The position numbers and the translations under genes are program-made. A stretch of 64,000 bases of DNA from the NCBI RefSeq assembly GCF_001650915.1, contig NZ_LXYO01000003.1, positions 1-64,000 on the forward strand. Direction: 5' to 3'. This stretch comes from Marinobacter sp. EhC06 (GTDB lineage Bacteria; Pseudomonadota; Gammaproteobacteria; Pseudomonadales; Oleiphilaceae). The notes under the pieces were generated by a model. That model saw nothing but the letters and a program-made list of their open reading frames with translations, searched no databases and was not told the origin of the DNA. Positions within the stretch are counted from its first letter, which is position 1; the number at the start of each line of letters is the position of its first letter. Positions 37,075-45,541 of this stretch are shown here, one piece after another.

Positions 37075-37905
37075 TTATGGTCGGAACGGTAAATGTGTAA
37101 ATTCGACGATTTCTCGAACGACTTCAGGGTTTTGTAAAAGCCGGCTATGACCATATCCCGTTGTACGGGTTAAACGGCTCCTCGGAAACGCCTCGCTCAG
37201 TGCAACGGATTCAGTAACCGGAACTTCCAAATCCGAATCATCATGGATGAGCAAAACGGGTACCTCGATTCCAGGCGCAAGCGTAGTCAGATCCAATCGA
37301 TCAACGCTCAGTCCTACCGTTTCTTCCATGTCGCGAACGAAAAGACGCTCACTGCGCTCGCCAAGATTTACAAACCGGGCGAATCGGCTCAGGACGCCCT
37401 CAATCGTTGCCGGGCCTGAAACCAGTACCAGGCGATCAAAGCAACCCCTGGTGGATTGAGCATACACAAGCGCAGCCGCACCCAGTGAATGTCCGATCGC
37501 AACATCAAAAGAACTCCCCACGTATTCGTGGGCGTCCAGAACGGCCTCAATAAACCGCCCCGGATGAGATTTGGTGGCCTCTGAATCGCCATGTCCGGCC
37601 GGATGAACCGCAAAAATGGTGTATTCACCAGGGTCGAACTCACTAATCAGATCCTTGAATTGGCCGATCCAACCCGACCACCCATGCAGGACCAGAATTT
37701 TCTTCGGGCCATTCCCATAAATCGACATCAAGCCGTCATTACCGAGAGGCACGACCCGCTCGAACAGCTCGCGAGATGACGCGCGCCGTTCGGCCTTAAT
37801 TCGGGGAATGGTCATAAGCTCGACCGCTTTTGATGCCGCGCTGGATGGCAGCATTCGGCTGTAAACACCGAACGCAGCCTGAAACATATTCAGAGAAAGG
37901 TTCAT
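37075..37905 (-). CDS. alpha/beta-hydrolase
   Basis: A protein of about 276 residues with an alpha/beta-hydrolase fold. The oxyanion region is LVLHGWSGWIGQF, the nucleophile serine is in IGHSLGAAALVY, the acid is in LLIHDDSDLEVPV, and the catalytic histidine is in TTGYGHSRLLQ. It is probably an esterase or lipase-like enzyme of the cytoplasm; the substrate is unknown. The ATG at 37905 has a GAGGAAAG site; the longer reading from 37938 does not. It stands alone between the peptide gene and the glutaredoxin cluster. Confidence 0.88.
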   Translation of the reverse strand: MNLSLNMFQAAFGVYSRMLPSSAASKAVELMTIPRIKAERRASSRELFERVVPLGNDGLMSIYGNGPKKILVLHGWSGWIGQFKDLISEFDPGEYTIFAVHPAGHGDSEATKSHPGRFIEAVLDAHEYVGSSFDVAIGHSLGAAALVYAQSTRGCFDRLVLVSGPATIEGVLSRFARFVNLGERSERLFVRDMEETVGLSVDRLDLTTLAPGIEVPVLLIHDDSDLEVPVTESVALSEAFPRSRLTRTTGYGHSRLLQNPEVVREIVEFTHLPFRP

Positions 37906-38121
37906 TTCCGCTTTCCTCAACCTGTTGAAAGGAATCATCTGATACCATTAAGTGTATATACAGCTTAATAGGTGATGCAAGCTTTAGTTGTTCGATTCTT
38001 GTACACCCCACCACAAGCGTTCTGCTCGAACAGATGGACAACTATTCCAACCGTCCTGCCGTTTCCACTCTGGCAAAAGAACAGAGAATGTCACTCACAT
38101 TCAATAGGAAGGAGACAATTC

Positions 38122-38397
38122 ATGTCCGTCAGTTCGCAAACCACATCGTTCTCTCTGTACCACTTTCGCTCATGCCCTTTCTGCGCATACACCCGCTCTG
38201 CGATGAAGCACATCGACATCGAAGTGGAAGAACGGGATATCGCCAGAAACCCTGCCTACCGCGCAGAGCTGATCAAAGGTGGAGGCCGAGCCCAGGTTCC
38301 CTGCCTGAGAATCGAATCGAAAGGGGAAGTTCGTTGGCTGTATGAATCTCAAGACATCGTCCGCTTCCTGCAGCGCCAAGCCACCAAGGCGAGCTGA
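38122..38397 (+). CDS. glutaredoxin-like / GST N-terminal domain protein
   Basis: A 91-residue thioredoxin-fold protein with a CPFC active site (C18, C21) in FRSCPFCAYTR and the glutathione-binding loop AQVPCLRIE. It fits dithiol glutaredoxins or the N-terminal domain of glutathione transferases. It probably reduces disulfides or glutathionylated proteins. AAGGAGA lies before the ATG. The lipoamide-dehydrogenase-like gene follows after 48 bases, so the two probably share a transcript and perhaps an electron route. Confidence 0.9.
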   Translation: MSVSSQTTSFSLYHFRSCPFCAYTRSAMKHIDIEVEERDIARNPAYRAELIKGGGRAQVPCLRIESKGEVRWLYESQDIVRFLQRQATKAS

Positions 38398-38445
38398 TCG
38401 CGACCAGACCTTTTATTGATCCACGCAAAACTCAGGAGAGCAAAA

Positions 38446-39867
38446 ATGCTTAAACGAAAAGTTGATGTTGCCATCATTGGCACGGGCACAGCCGGTATGG
38501 GTGCCTATCGCGAAGCTCGCAAACATACCGACAGCATCGCGCTGATTGAGGGGAGCCACTATGGCACCACTTGTGCACGTGTTGGCTGCATGCCCAGTAA
38601 GCTTTTGATTGCCGCTGCAGAGGCCGCCCACGGCGCAAAGCATGCCGGTGTTTTCGGACTTTATGTCCCGACGGTTGAGACTGACGGTGCGGCGGTCTTG
38701 GATCGGGTAAAAAAAGAGCGTGACCGTTTCGTCGGATTTGTTGTCGAAGATGTCGAAGAGTTTGATGATAGCCACAAGGTCCGTGGATATGCCCGATTCG
38801 TGGACTCCCATCGTTTGCTGATTGATAACGGTCTTGAAATCACTGCCGACCGGATTGTTATTGCCACAGGTTCCAGACCGTTTATTCCCGAAGTACTGGA
38901 GGACGCGGGTAACCGCCTGCTCGTTAACGACGATGTATTCGAACTGGAGCAGCTTCCGACATCCGTACTTGTTGTCGGGGCCGGTGTTATCGGTCTGGAA
39001 TTGGGCCAGGCTCTAAGCCGACTCAACGTCAACGTTACGATGCTGTCGCGTAACGAATCGATCGGTGGAATTGCCGACTCCGAAATCCGGAAAATTGCGG
39101 CGGATACTTTTCAGTCCGAATTTGATCTGGTCCTTCACGCGGAAGTTCTCGCAGCAAAGGAAACCCTGAACGGCGTGCAGGTAACCTACCGCACATCCGG
39201 AGGCATCGTTCACACGGTAGTGGTTGACTATATTCTGGCGGCAACCGGTCGCACTCCGAACACTGACAAGCTTGGCCTCGAGAGTACCGGCATTATCCTG
39301 GACGCCCGCGGCGTTCCGACCTACGACCCGCACACAATGCAAACCAGTGCACCGCACATCTTTATAGCAGGTGACGCCAACAATGAGCTGCCCCTGTTGC
39401 ATGAGGCCTCAGATGAGGGTCGTATCGCGGGAAGCAACGCAGGAACCTTTCCCACTGTTGAAGCCGGCCATCGACGTGCCGGGCTGGGCGTCGTCTTTTC
39501 CGACCCGCAAATTGCCAGTGTAGGCAAACGGGCGCACGAACTGGTGCCACACACCTTCATCACCGGGAAGGTCAGCTTTCACAATCAGGGAAGAAGCCGG
39601 GTGATGGCCAAAAACCAGGGCATGCTGAAAATCTACGCAGACAAGCACAGCGGCATTCTACTGGGCGCAGAAATGTTTGGGCCGGCAGCGGAGCATATAG
39701 GTCACCTACTGGCCTGGGTCGTGCAGCAGTCTCTTACGGTAAACGAGATACTCGGGATGCCTTTCTATCACCCGGTTATTGAAGAAGGTGTTCGCACCGC
39801 CTTCCGAGATGCTTCGGAGAAGCTGAAAGAGACAGAACGTAAGGAGGCGCCCCATGCAGTTGCTTGA
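38446..39867 (+). CDS. dihydrolipoamide-dehydrogenase-like flavoprotein disulfide reductase
   Basis: A 473-residue FAD enzyme of the pyridine-nucleotide disulfide oxidoreductase class I. The FAD site is VAIIGTGTAGMGAY, the redox disulfide is C43 and C48 in TTCARVGCMPSK, the NAD(P) site is VLVVGAGVIGLELGQAL, and the second FAD contact is HIFIAGDANNELPLLHEA. The C-terminal catalytic HPxxEE (PVIEEGVRTAFRDA) is also present. No lipoyl E2 gene is nearby. Given the adjacent glutaredoxin, a role in reducing small thiols or other disulfides is possible. AGGAGAG lies before the ATG. The gene overlaps nrtS by 14 bases. Confidence 0.9.
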   Translation: MLKRKVDVAIIGTGTAGMGAYREARKHTDSIALIEGSHYGTTCARVGCMPSKLLIAAAEAAHGAKHAGVFGLYVPTVETDGAAVLDRVKKERDRFVGFVVEDVEEFDDSHKVRGYARFVDSHRLLIDNGLEITADRIVIATGSRPFIPEVLEDAGNRLLVNDDVFELEQLPTSVLVVGAGVIGLELGQALSRLNVNVTMLSRNESIGGIADSEIRKIAADTFQSEFDLVLHAEVLAAKETLNGVQVTYRTSGGIVHTVVVDYILAATGRTPNTDKLGLESTGIILDARGVPTYDPHTMQTSAPHIFIAGDANNELPLLHEASDEGRIAGSNAGTFPTVEAGHRRAGLGVVFSDPQIASVGKRAHELVPHTFITGKVSFHNQGRSRVMAKNQGMLKIYADKHSGILLGAEMFGPAAEHIGHLLAWVVQQSLTVNEILGMPFYHPVIEEGVRTAFRDASEKLKETERKEAPHAVA

Positions 39868-40099
39868 ATTGTTCAGGCGCTACCACACCCAGGCGGCTAA
39901 GGTTGCCCTTGTAGTCGGTACGATTCTATTGCTGATCAACCAGCATGATGCGCTGTTCGGATACCAGGAAATTCAATGGCTGCCGGCACTTTTGACCTAC
40001 TGCGTTCCCTTCTGCGTTTTCATGCTCGGTAAGCTTTCCAGCGAGCGGGATTGCCAGAAATCCTCCGGGCTCAATGTGCCTGTTTCAAGGTATCGTTAA
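39854..40099 (+). CDS. NrtS-like small membrane protein
   Basis: An 81-residue protein with two membrane helices. It matches the NrtS nitrate/nitrite transport family in KVALVVGTILLLINQHDALFG (quoted here as KVALVVGTILLLINQHDA) and LLTYCVPFCVFMLG. Family members are reported to support nitrate or nitrite movement; the role here is inferred from similarity. It begins inside the end of the lipoamide-dehydrogenase-like gene with GGAGG just upstream, so translation is coupled. Confidence 0.75.
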   Translation: MQLLELFRRYHTQAAKVALVVGTILLLINQHDALFGYQEIQWLPALLTYCVPFCVFMLGKLSSERDCQKSSGLNVPVSRYR

Positions 40100-40106
40100 C
40101 CATCCT

Positions 40107-40141
40107 GATTTCGCCGCGCTGTATCTCAGTGCGGCGAAATC
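40107..40141. terminator. bidirectional terminator hairpin between nrtS and tetR
   Basis: Perfect 11-base arms (GATTTCGCCGC at 40107-40117 and its complement at 40131-40141) surround a 13-base loop between two convergent genes. The right arm lies within the last codons of the TetR gene. The A/T ends of the stem suit termination in both directions. Confidence 0.65.
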
Positions 40142-40695
40142 ATTCTTGAGGCAATCGCTTTTGCCTTTAGTGCCGCATCCAGATCGCCTTCGACGTGAGC
40201 CTTCACAATAGCGCCCTCTTTCAATAAAAACAGTGCATTGGCCAGCTCTTCTGCTTCAGTTTCTGAAGTGGAGATTTCCAGAGCGTGCCGTTTCAGGAGC
40301 TCGAAAACCCGTGCTTTGTGGGCCGCGCATCGTTTGTGTACCGGGTGCTCGGGAGAGCTGTATTCACCGCAGGTATTGATAAAGAAGCAACCATAGAAAC
40401 GATGCAGTGTTGGTACGCGATTATTAAACCAATCGTGAACCGCATCGAACATTTCCATGAGTGCCTCTCTTCCCGCTGGCTGACTGTTCATTCGCCCCTC
40501 TAGCCAGTCGAAAAACAGATTGTCCCGGTGCTCAACTGCTGCCTCTACCAGGCTGTCCTTGCTCTCAAAATGGTTGTAGAGCGTCTGCTTTGCGACGCCT
40601 GCTTCCTGAAGCACCTGGTTGATGCCGATGGCATGAATACCATGCTCATAGAACAGCCGCAGTGCCGTGTCGACCAAATCCTGCCTTCGACCCAT
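40126..40695 (-). CDS. TetR-family repressor
   Basis: A 189-residue TetR regulator. The N-terminal helix-turn-helix is visible as GINQVLQEAGVAKQTLYNHF (about residues 24-43), followed by a variable ligand domain containing RFYGCFFINTCGEYS. The cysteine pair in that segment could make it redox sensitive, although that is speculation. The ATG at 40695 has GGAG eight bases upstream. Two matching palindromes at 40739-40754 and 40765-40780 sit just upstream. It therefore probably represses itself and the divergent ECF sigma gene. Confidence 0.92.
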   Translation of the reverse strand: MGRRQDLVDTALRLFYEHGIHAIGINQVLQEAGVAKQTLYNHFESKDSLVEAAVEHRDNLFFDWLEGRMNSQPAGREALMEMFDAVHDWFNNRVPTLHRFYGCFFINTCGEYSSPEHPVHKRCAAHKARVFELLKRHALEISTSETEAEELANALFLLKEGAIVKAHVEGDLDAALKAKAIASRMISPH

Positions 40696-40728
40696 CGTCA
40701 AAACTCCAAATTGTTCGTTGAATATATC

Positions 40729-40758
40729 TTGACCAAATTAGACAGATCTGTCTAGAAT
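40729..40758 (+). promoter_or_regulatory. predicted sigma70-type promoter under TetR control
   Basis: TTGACC at 40729-40734 and TAGAAT at 40753-40758 are separated by 18 bases and point toward the ECF sigma gene at 40887. The first TetR-type palindrome fills the spacer and touches the -10 element, the classic position for repression. Confidence 0.55.
40739..40754. promoter_or_regulatory. TetR operator 1
   Basis: TAGACAGATCTGTCTA is a perfect 16-base palindrome in the tetR/sigma intergenic region, of the size and sequence style (TAGAC...GTCTA) bound by many TetR repressors. Confidence 0.8.
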
Positions 40759-40764
40759 TAAAAA

Positions 40765-40780
40765 TAGACCGACTTGTCTA
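40765..40780. promoter_or_regulatory. TetR operator 2
   Basis: TAGACCGACTTGTCTA keeps the same outer arms TAGAC/GTCTA as operator 1 and starts 26 bases after it. The repeat of the outer arms supports a two-site operator. Confidence 0.75.
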
Positions 40781-40886
40781 CTTCAAGAAATGCCACTCAG
40801 CGCAGTGAAACAGGGTGTTTTTTGACTGGTGTTTTTGTCGGTTTGACTTGCGAACCACCAGTGAACGAGACACGGAGAAGAGCACG

Positions 40887-41483
40887 ATGGACATTCAAAT
40901 CAAAACCACCCGAAAGGCGCCCGTGTTTGGGCTTGAAGCTGATTTGATAGATGGCTTGCAGACCGGGCACCCACAAGCCTTTGCGGAAGCTTACCGGAGA
41001 TATCATCCAGTGATGCTGAGGGTTGCGGCGAAGTACACTTCTGCAGCCGTTGCCGAAGATATCGCCCAGGAAGCCTGGATGGCGGCGATTGGAGCCATTG
41101 GTTCTTTCGAGGGCCGTTCCTCGCTCAAGACCTGGCTATGCCGGATTGTCACCAATAAAGCCTTCAACACGTATCGGGAAAACCGTAAGGAATTTCCGGC
41201 CACGCCAAGCCTTGCCCTGTTATCAGACAACTCACCGGACAACCAATTTAATGGCGCCGCCGGGCATCTCAGCGAACCGGAGCTGGCTACCCAGACTGCA
41301 AAGGTTCAGGAACGCATTCGCGTTGAAATGAAGAATATGAACCGGGATCACGCCAACGCGATTCTGCTCAAGGGCATGAGCCCACTCACCGGCTCGCAGG
41401 TATCTGATGTGCTAGAAATTTCCCACGGAAACCTGCGGGTCATCCTGCACCGTGCACGAAATGAACTGGCCGCCCTGCTCTGA
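40887..41483 (+). CDS. ECF-type RNA polymerase sigma factor
   Basis: A 198-residue sigma factor of the extracytoplasmic-function class. Region 2 contains YRRYHPVMLRVAAKY and VAEDIAQEAWMAAI. Region 4 contains LTGSQVSDVLEISHGNLRVI, ending in LHRARNELAALL. No anti-sigma gene follows, so control may come from the TetR repressor whose operators lie in front of it. GGAG sits before the ATG. The following NTF2-like gene begins 46 bases after its stop, as in many ECF loci where a SnoaL-like protein is encoded nearby. Confidence 0.92.
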   Translation: MDIQIKTTRKAPVFGLEADLIDGLQTGHPQAFAEAYRRYHPVMLRVAAKYTSAAVAEDIAQEAWMAAIGAIGSFEGRSSLKTWLCRIVTNKAFNTYRENRKEFPATPSLALLSDNSPDNQFNGAAGHLSEPELATQTAKVQERIRVEMKNMNRDHANAILLKGMSPLTGSQVSDVLEISHGNLRVILHRARNELAALL

Positions 41484-41529
41484 TCCAGGCGGCCTTTTCA
41501 CTGTGTTTTGCTAAAACTGGAGAAACCTT

Positions 41530-42000
41530 ATGAGCACCCAACGTCCACCACTACCTCCCTTTACCCGGGAAAGCGCCATTGAAAAAGTCCGCCTTGCCGA
41601 AGATGGCTGGAACAGTCGTGACCCGGCGAAGGTTGCCCTCGCCTACACAGAGGACACACGCTGGCGCAACCGGGCGGAGTTCGCCAATGGCCGCGAGCAG
41701 GTCGAAGAGTTCCTCACCCGTAAATGGAATCGTGAACTGGACTACCGACTTATCAAGGAGCTCTGGGCCTATACCGACAACCGGATTGCCGTGCGATATG
41801 CCTATGAATGGCACGACGACAGTGGAAACTGGTTTCGCTCCTACGGAAATGAAAACTGGGAATTCGATGCCGACGGCCTGATGCAGCGACGCTTCGCATG
41901 CATCAACGATAGCCCCATTAAAGAATCAGACCGGCTTTTCCGCTGGCCGCTCGGTCGCCGTCCGGATGATCACCCCGGCCTCAGTGACCTGGGTCTCTGA
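41530..42000 (+). CDS. NTF2-like protein (DUF1348)
   Basis: A 156-residue protein of the nuclear-transport-factor-2/SnoaL fold, DUF1348 branch. Recognisable text is [39 protein letters not shown] and [20 protein letters not shown]. The fold forms a small ligand pocket; no enzymatic role is established. It is cytoplasmic because no signal is present. It follows the ECF sigma gene on the same strand and is probably co-regulated by the TetR repressor. Confidence 0.9.
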   Translation: MSTQRPPLPPFTRESAIEKVRLAEDGWNSRDPAKVALAYTEDTRWRNRAEFANGREQVEEFLTRKWNRELDYRLIKELWAYTDNRIAVRYAYEWHDDSGNWFRSYGNENWEFDADGLMQRRFACINDSPIKESDRLFRWPLGRRPDDHPGLSDLGL

Positions 42001-42243
42001 TCTTGCCGCAGTTGCGTTCTCTCCGAGAATTCTGAGCCATATCCCATTCGGGCGGACCGGTGATAATACTTTAATGCCCACCGGCGCCGCCTTTACTTCG
42101 CCATGTTCTCATCTCTTTCTCCCCGAATTGGCTTTTCAAACGACCTGACGGTTTTCCAGCACGATCTGCAGACTTCCGTATCGAGAATGGCAATACCCTT
42201 ACCCAACCAGCTAATCGATCCACGTCTGTAAAGGGGTAAAACC

Positions 42244-42420
42244 ATGGATAAAACAATCTCGGGGCTGTCTGCTTTAATCAGCGCGGCCTTTCTTTTCTCG
42301 GCAACAGCCCACGCTTCAGATGGTCACCCTAAGATTATCAAGCAAGTGACCGACCGGGGTTTGAAAGTGGTCTCTTCCTTCAAGGCCTGCCGCCGGAGAG
42401 TGAGCTTAATCGCATCATGA
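42244..42420 (+). pseudogene. internally deleted dsbG-like gene
   Basis: The 58-codon frame begins like a periplasmic disulfide isomerase of the DsbG/DsbC type: a signal peptide ending TAHASDG, then HPKIIKQVTDRGLKVVSSFKA, close to the DsbG N-terminus. Immediately afterwards the frame is wrong. The neighbouring frame reads LPPESELNRIMNP and a stop, which matches the C-terminal tail of DsbG-like proteins. Thus about 180 residues, including the whole thioredoxin domain with its CxxC site, have been removed by an internal deletion. It is not functional as an isomerase. Confidence 0.72.
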
Positions 42421-42433
42421 ATCCCTAGGACGC

Positions 42434-42472
42434 CAAGGGGACGGCTCGACGAGATTCGCGACTGTCCCCTTG
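42434..42472. terminator. inverted repeat after the dsbG remnant
   Basis: Nine-base arms CAAGGGGAC (42434-42442) and GTCCCCTTG (42464-42472) enclose a 21-base loop. This was probably the terminator of the former dsbG gene, and may also serve the convergent ccoG gene. Confidence 0.45.
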
Positions 42473-42495
42473 TTCATCCCGAAAGACCGATCCCA

Positions 42496-43890
42496 TCAGT
42501 GTTTTGGGGGGCCAAGAAAGGTGGTGGTGCCGGTTGTCACTGCCCCTTCGTGATTCAACGTGCTGACCTCAAAAACAACGTCGTTAGCGCCGGAATCAAG
42601 GGAGGAGGACGGAACAGCGACAGAAAATGGCACCTCAACCCTCTCACCTGCTCCAATCACGACACCTCCGGGACCTGTGGTTGAGAATTCTTCAAAACCG
42701 CCAACCTCGATCACCAGGTATCTCGGGCTGCTGTCTTTATTCGTAAGCTTGAGCAGATAGCTGTTTTCAATGTTGCCCCCGCCGGTATAGCGATACATAC
42801 CGCGGTCCCTTTCCACATCGAGGGTTACCAGTGGTCTGGACGCCACGCCCCAGGAAAATAACGCAATCATCAAAGCGAGGAACGCGAAATACCCCACCAG
42901 TCGTGGTCGCAACAGGTTTGTTTTTCCGCCTTGTAGTTCGCGCTCGCTGGCGTAACGCACCAGGCCGCGGTCATACCCCATCTTGTCCATAATCGAGTCG
43001 CACGCGTCGATGCACGCCGCGCATCCGATACACTCCATCTGCAAACCGTCCCGAATATCGATACCGGTCGGGCATACCTGAACGCACATCTGGCAGTCAA
43101 TGCAGTCACCAAGCCCGCCTTCGGAAAGCGCTGCATCCTTTTTCCGCGACCCTCTCGGTTCACCTCGGGCGACGTCGTAGGAGATCACCAGGGAGTTCGC
43201 ATCCACCATGGACGACTGAAACCGACCGTATGGGCACATGTGAAAACAGACTTTCTCGCGGAGCCAGCCGGCATTCAGGTAAGTAGCCGTGGTAAAAAAC
43301 AGGACCCAGAACGCGGCCCAGCCGGATGCTTCCATGGCAAAAAGATCACCGACAAGATCCCGGATCGGCGTGAAGTAGCCTACAAACGTAATTGCCGTTA
43401 GCAGACTGATAACCAACCAGAGTCCATGCTTGGAACCCCGGCGAGCGATCTTGTGCAGACTCAGAGGCGCGGCATCAAGCTTGATTCTTCTTGAGCGGTC
43501 CCCCTCTGTCAGTCGCTCTGCCCACAAGAAGACCCAGGTCCAGACGCTCTGGGGACAGGCATAGCCACACCATACCCGCCCGGCCAATACAGTCAGGAAA
43601 AACAGGCCGAAGGCGCAAATCAGGAGGATTCCAGAAAGCAACACGAGGTCTTCTGGCCAGAACGTGGCTGAAAATATGTGGAATTTCTTTTCGGAAAGAT
43701 CCCAGAGTACGGCCTGCCGGCCACCCCAGTTCAGCCAGGCTACGCCAAAATACAGGGCGAAGAGGACAAACCCGCCGGTCATCCTCAAACGGCGGTAAAG
43801 CCCGGAAAAACTTCGCGGCTGAATTTTCTGTTCAGCTTCACGAGTTGTTGATGAAGATTCAATTTGCTTAACAGAGATCAGGCGACTCAT
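42496..43890 (-). CDS. ccoG: CcoG/RdxA/FixG cytochrome c oxidase accessory protein
   Basis: A 464-residue membrane iron-sulfur protein that helps supply copper to cbb3 cytochrome oxidase by reducing Cu(II). Several membrane helices are present, with the CGYACPQSVWTW and CFHMCPYGRFQ motifs. Two ferredoxin-like 4Fe-4S sites follow (CIDCQMCVQVCP and CIGCAACIDACD). A C-terminal immunoglobulin-like domain faces the periplasm. The ATG at 43890 matches the usual family start (MSRLISVKQI); longer readings exist. The oxidase structural genes are not adjacent. Its link to copper fits the bufferin locus a few kilobases away. Confidence 0.93.
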   Translation of the reverse strand: MSRLISVKQIESSSTTREAEQKIQPRSFSGLYRRLRMTGGFVLFALYFGVAWLNWGGRQAVLWDLSEKKFHIFSATFWPEDLVLLSGILLICAFGLFFLTVLAGRVWCGYACPQSVWTWVFLWAERLTEGDRSRRIKLDAAPLSLHKIARRGSKHGLWLVISLLTAITFVGYFTPIRDLVGDLFAMEASGWAAFWVLFFTTATYLNAGWLREKVCFHMCPYGRFQSSMVDANSLVISYDVARGEPRGSRKKDAALSEGGLGDCIDCQMCVQVCPTGIDIRDGLQMECIGCAACIDACDSIMDKMGYDRGLVRYASERELQGGKTNLLRPRLVGYFAFLALMIALFSWGVASRPLVTLDVERDRGMYRYTGGGNIENSYLLKLTNKDSSPRYLVIEVGGFEEFSTTGPGGVVIGAGERVEVPFSVAVPSSSLDSGANDVVFEVSTLNHEGAVTTGTTTFLGPPKH

Positions 43891-44004
43891 TCGCTGCGCA
43901 CCTTGCCACATTCGATAAGAAACGGATGGCAGGAGGATAATCGCTCGCATCAAATAGGGGCAGGACCACTTTTTTTATAAACAATAGGGACAGATAAGGA
44001 ATCT

Positions 44005-45405
44005 TCAGGACACCAGTTCGGATAACCGGTGCAAAGCGGCAATCCGGGCGCCATTCCAGGGATGGGCAAAACTGATTCTCAGGCAGTTTGAAAACCTTCC
44101 TGATACCGAAAAGAGGCTGCCAGGGGTGATGACAATGCCCTCTTTCAGCGTTTCGGCGTAAAGACTCAAGGTGTCGACCTCCGGAGGCAGCTCTACCCAC
44201 AGAGCCAGGCCTCCACTGGGAGCCGTCGCACGCAAAGGCAACGGCCAGTCTCCCAGAAGAGTCAGCAAATGATCTCGCTGCTGGCGCAAACTTTGTCGAT
44301 AGCGCCGGAGGAAGGATGAGTAGCCACCCTCTGCAATAAAATCCGCCACTCCTTGTTGTAAAAACCGACTACTCGCCAACTGGGACGTCAGTTTGAGTTG
44401 CATGATTTGCTGGTGCCATCTTCCTCCTGACACCCACCCCAAACGGAGATCTCTCGAAAGCACCTTGGAAAAAGAGCTGCAATGGATGACCCGGTCAGAT
44501 TCATCAATCGCTTTCAGAGTGTCGGGTACGTTTAACCAACCCGATTCGCCATAAATGTCATCCTCGATAATGGCAAGCTGATGTTGATCGGCCAGCGCGA
44601 GCAGACGCACGCGGGTTTCATGGGGCATCACAGCGCCCGTCGGTGTAGCAAAGGCCGGTGAAACCACGCAAGCTTTTACGTCCCAGGTCTGAAGAGTCTC
44701 CTCAAGCGCCTGTATATCCATACCACTGTTCGGCGACGCAGGTATCTCGACTACCTTGAGCTGAAGTTGTTCAAGTAACTGAAGAACTCCATAAAATCCC
44801 GGAGCTTCCACTGCAACCACATCACCGCGCTGGCAAACGGCCATCAAGGCCAGAAACAGGGACTGTTGGCAGCCAGATGTGATGCAGAATTGATCGGCAT
44901 CAGCCGTCCACCCTCTTCGGGCTGATCGCAGGGCAAGCTGGGATCTCAGCTCCGGGTCACCAGCCGGCTCGTCATAGTATTGAAAGCTTGCCGATTGACG
45001 CCTCAGTGCCCGCCCAATCGACCGGTTAAGTTGAACAATGCCCGGCGGCGCTACTTCGCGGCGGTGATCAGGGAGCAAATCAAAGGCAGCGCTTCGAGTC
45101 ATGATGTCCTGAAACACCTGGCTCACCGAAACCGGTTTGGGTGCGGCGAGTGTCGAGGCTTGCCTGGGGGGCTCGAACTCTCGATGGCCAGGCGCAACGA
45201 AAAAGCCGCTGCGCTCCCGAGCCTCGATCAATCCCTGAGCTTCAAGTCGCTGCAGTGCATGCTGAACCGTAATCTTGGAAACGCCTTGCTGGTGACAAAG
45301 TGTCCTTATTGAAGGGAGTCGTTCGCCAGCTTGCCAGCGGCCACTTTCAATACTCTGTCGCAGAGTATTCTCAAGTTTCTGGTATCTCGGCAATTCGACC
45401 GTCAT
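44005..45405 (-). CDS. MocR/PdxR-type GntR regulator with aminotransferase domain
   Basis: A 466-residue regulator. Residues about 1-75 form a GntR winged helix-turn-helix (ERLPSIRTLCHQQGVSKITV). The rest is a fold-type I aminotransferase domain with the PLP lysine in CSSFSKVLSRDLRLGW and other cofactor contacts (TSGCQQSLFLAL, EDDIYGE). Such proteins use PLP or an amino-acid adduct as effector. It has no obvious target next door, since the neighbours are ccoG (same strand, downstream) and thioredoxin. The ATG at 45405 is chosen over an in-frame start 18 bases upstream because GGAGAAG lies at proper distance. Confidence 0.9.
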   Translation of the reverse strand: MTVELPRYQKLENTLRQSIESGRWQAGERLPSIRTLCHQQGVSKITVQHALQRLEAQGLIEARERSGFFVAPGHREFEPPRQASTLAAPKPVSVSQVFQDIMTRSAAFDLLPDHRREVAPPGIVQLNRSIGRALRRQSASFQYYDEPAGDPELRSQLALRSARRGWTADADQFCITSGCQQSLFLALMAVCQRGDVVAVEAPGFYGVLQLLEQLQLKVVEIPASPNSGMDIQALEETLQTWDVKACVVSPAFATPTGAVMPHETRVRLLALADQHQLAIIEDDIYGESGWLNVPDTLKAIDESDRVIHCSSFSKVLSRDLRLGWVSGGRWHQQIMQLKLTSQLASSRFLQQGVADFIAEGGYSSFLRRYRQSLRQQRDHLLTLLGDWPLPLRATAPSGGLALWVELPPEVDTLSLYAETLKEGIVITPGSLFSVSGRFSNCLRISFAHPWNGARIAALHRLSELVS

Positions 45406-45484
45406 TGTGTAATTCTTCTCCAACGCACGTTCAAACGATTCATCTCAATTGCGAACAGAGTACAAAACACTCGCTATTCCCGCA

Positions 45485-45509
45485 TAAAAAAGCCGGGCTT
45501 GAGCCCGGC
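45485..45509 (-). terminator. Rho-independent terminator of the thioredoxin gene
   Basis: On the minus strand GCCGGGCTCAAGCCCGGC is followed by a seven-base T run, about 30 bases after the stop of the thioredoxin gene at 45542. Confidence 0.93.
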
Positions 45510-45541
45510 AAACTGAGTTTACTCTGAACACCGCCAACAAC

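Noticed and set aside
38122..40099. Lipoamide dehydrogenase as part of a 2-oxoacid dehydrogenase complex
   Set aside because: No E1 or E2 genes are near; the neighbours are glutaredoxin and NrtS, so a pyruvate or 2-oxoglutarate dehydrogenase role is not supported.
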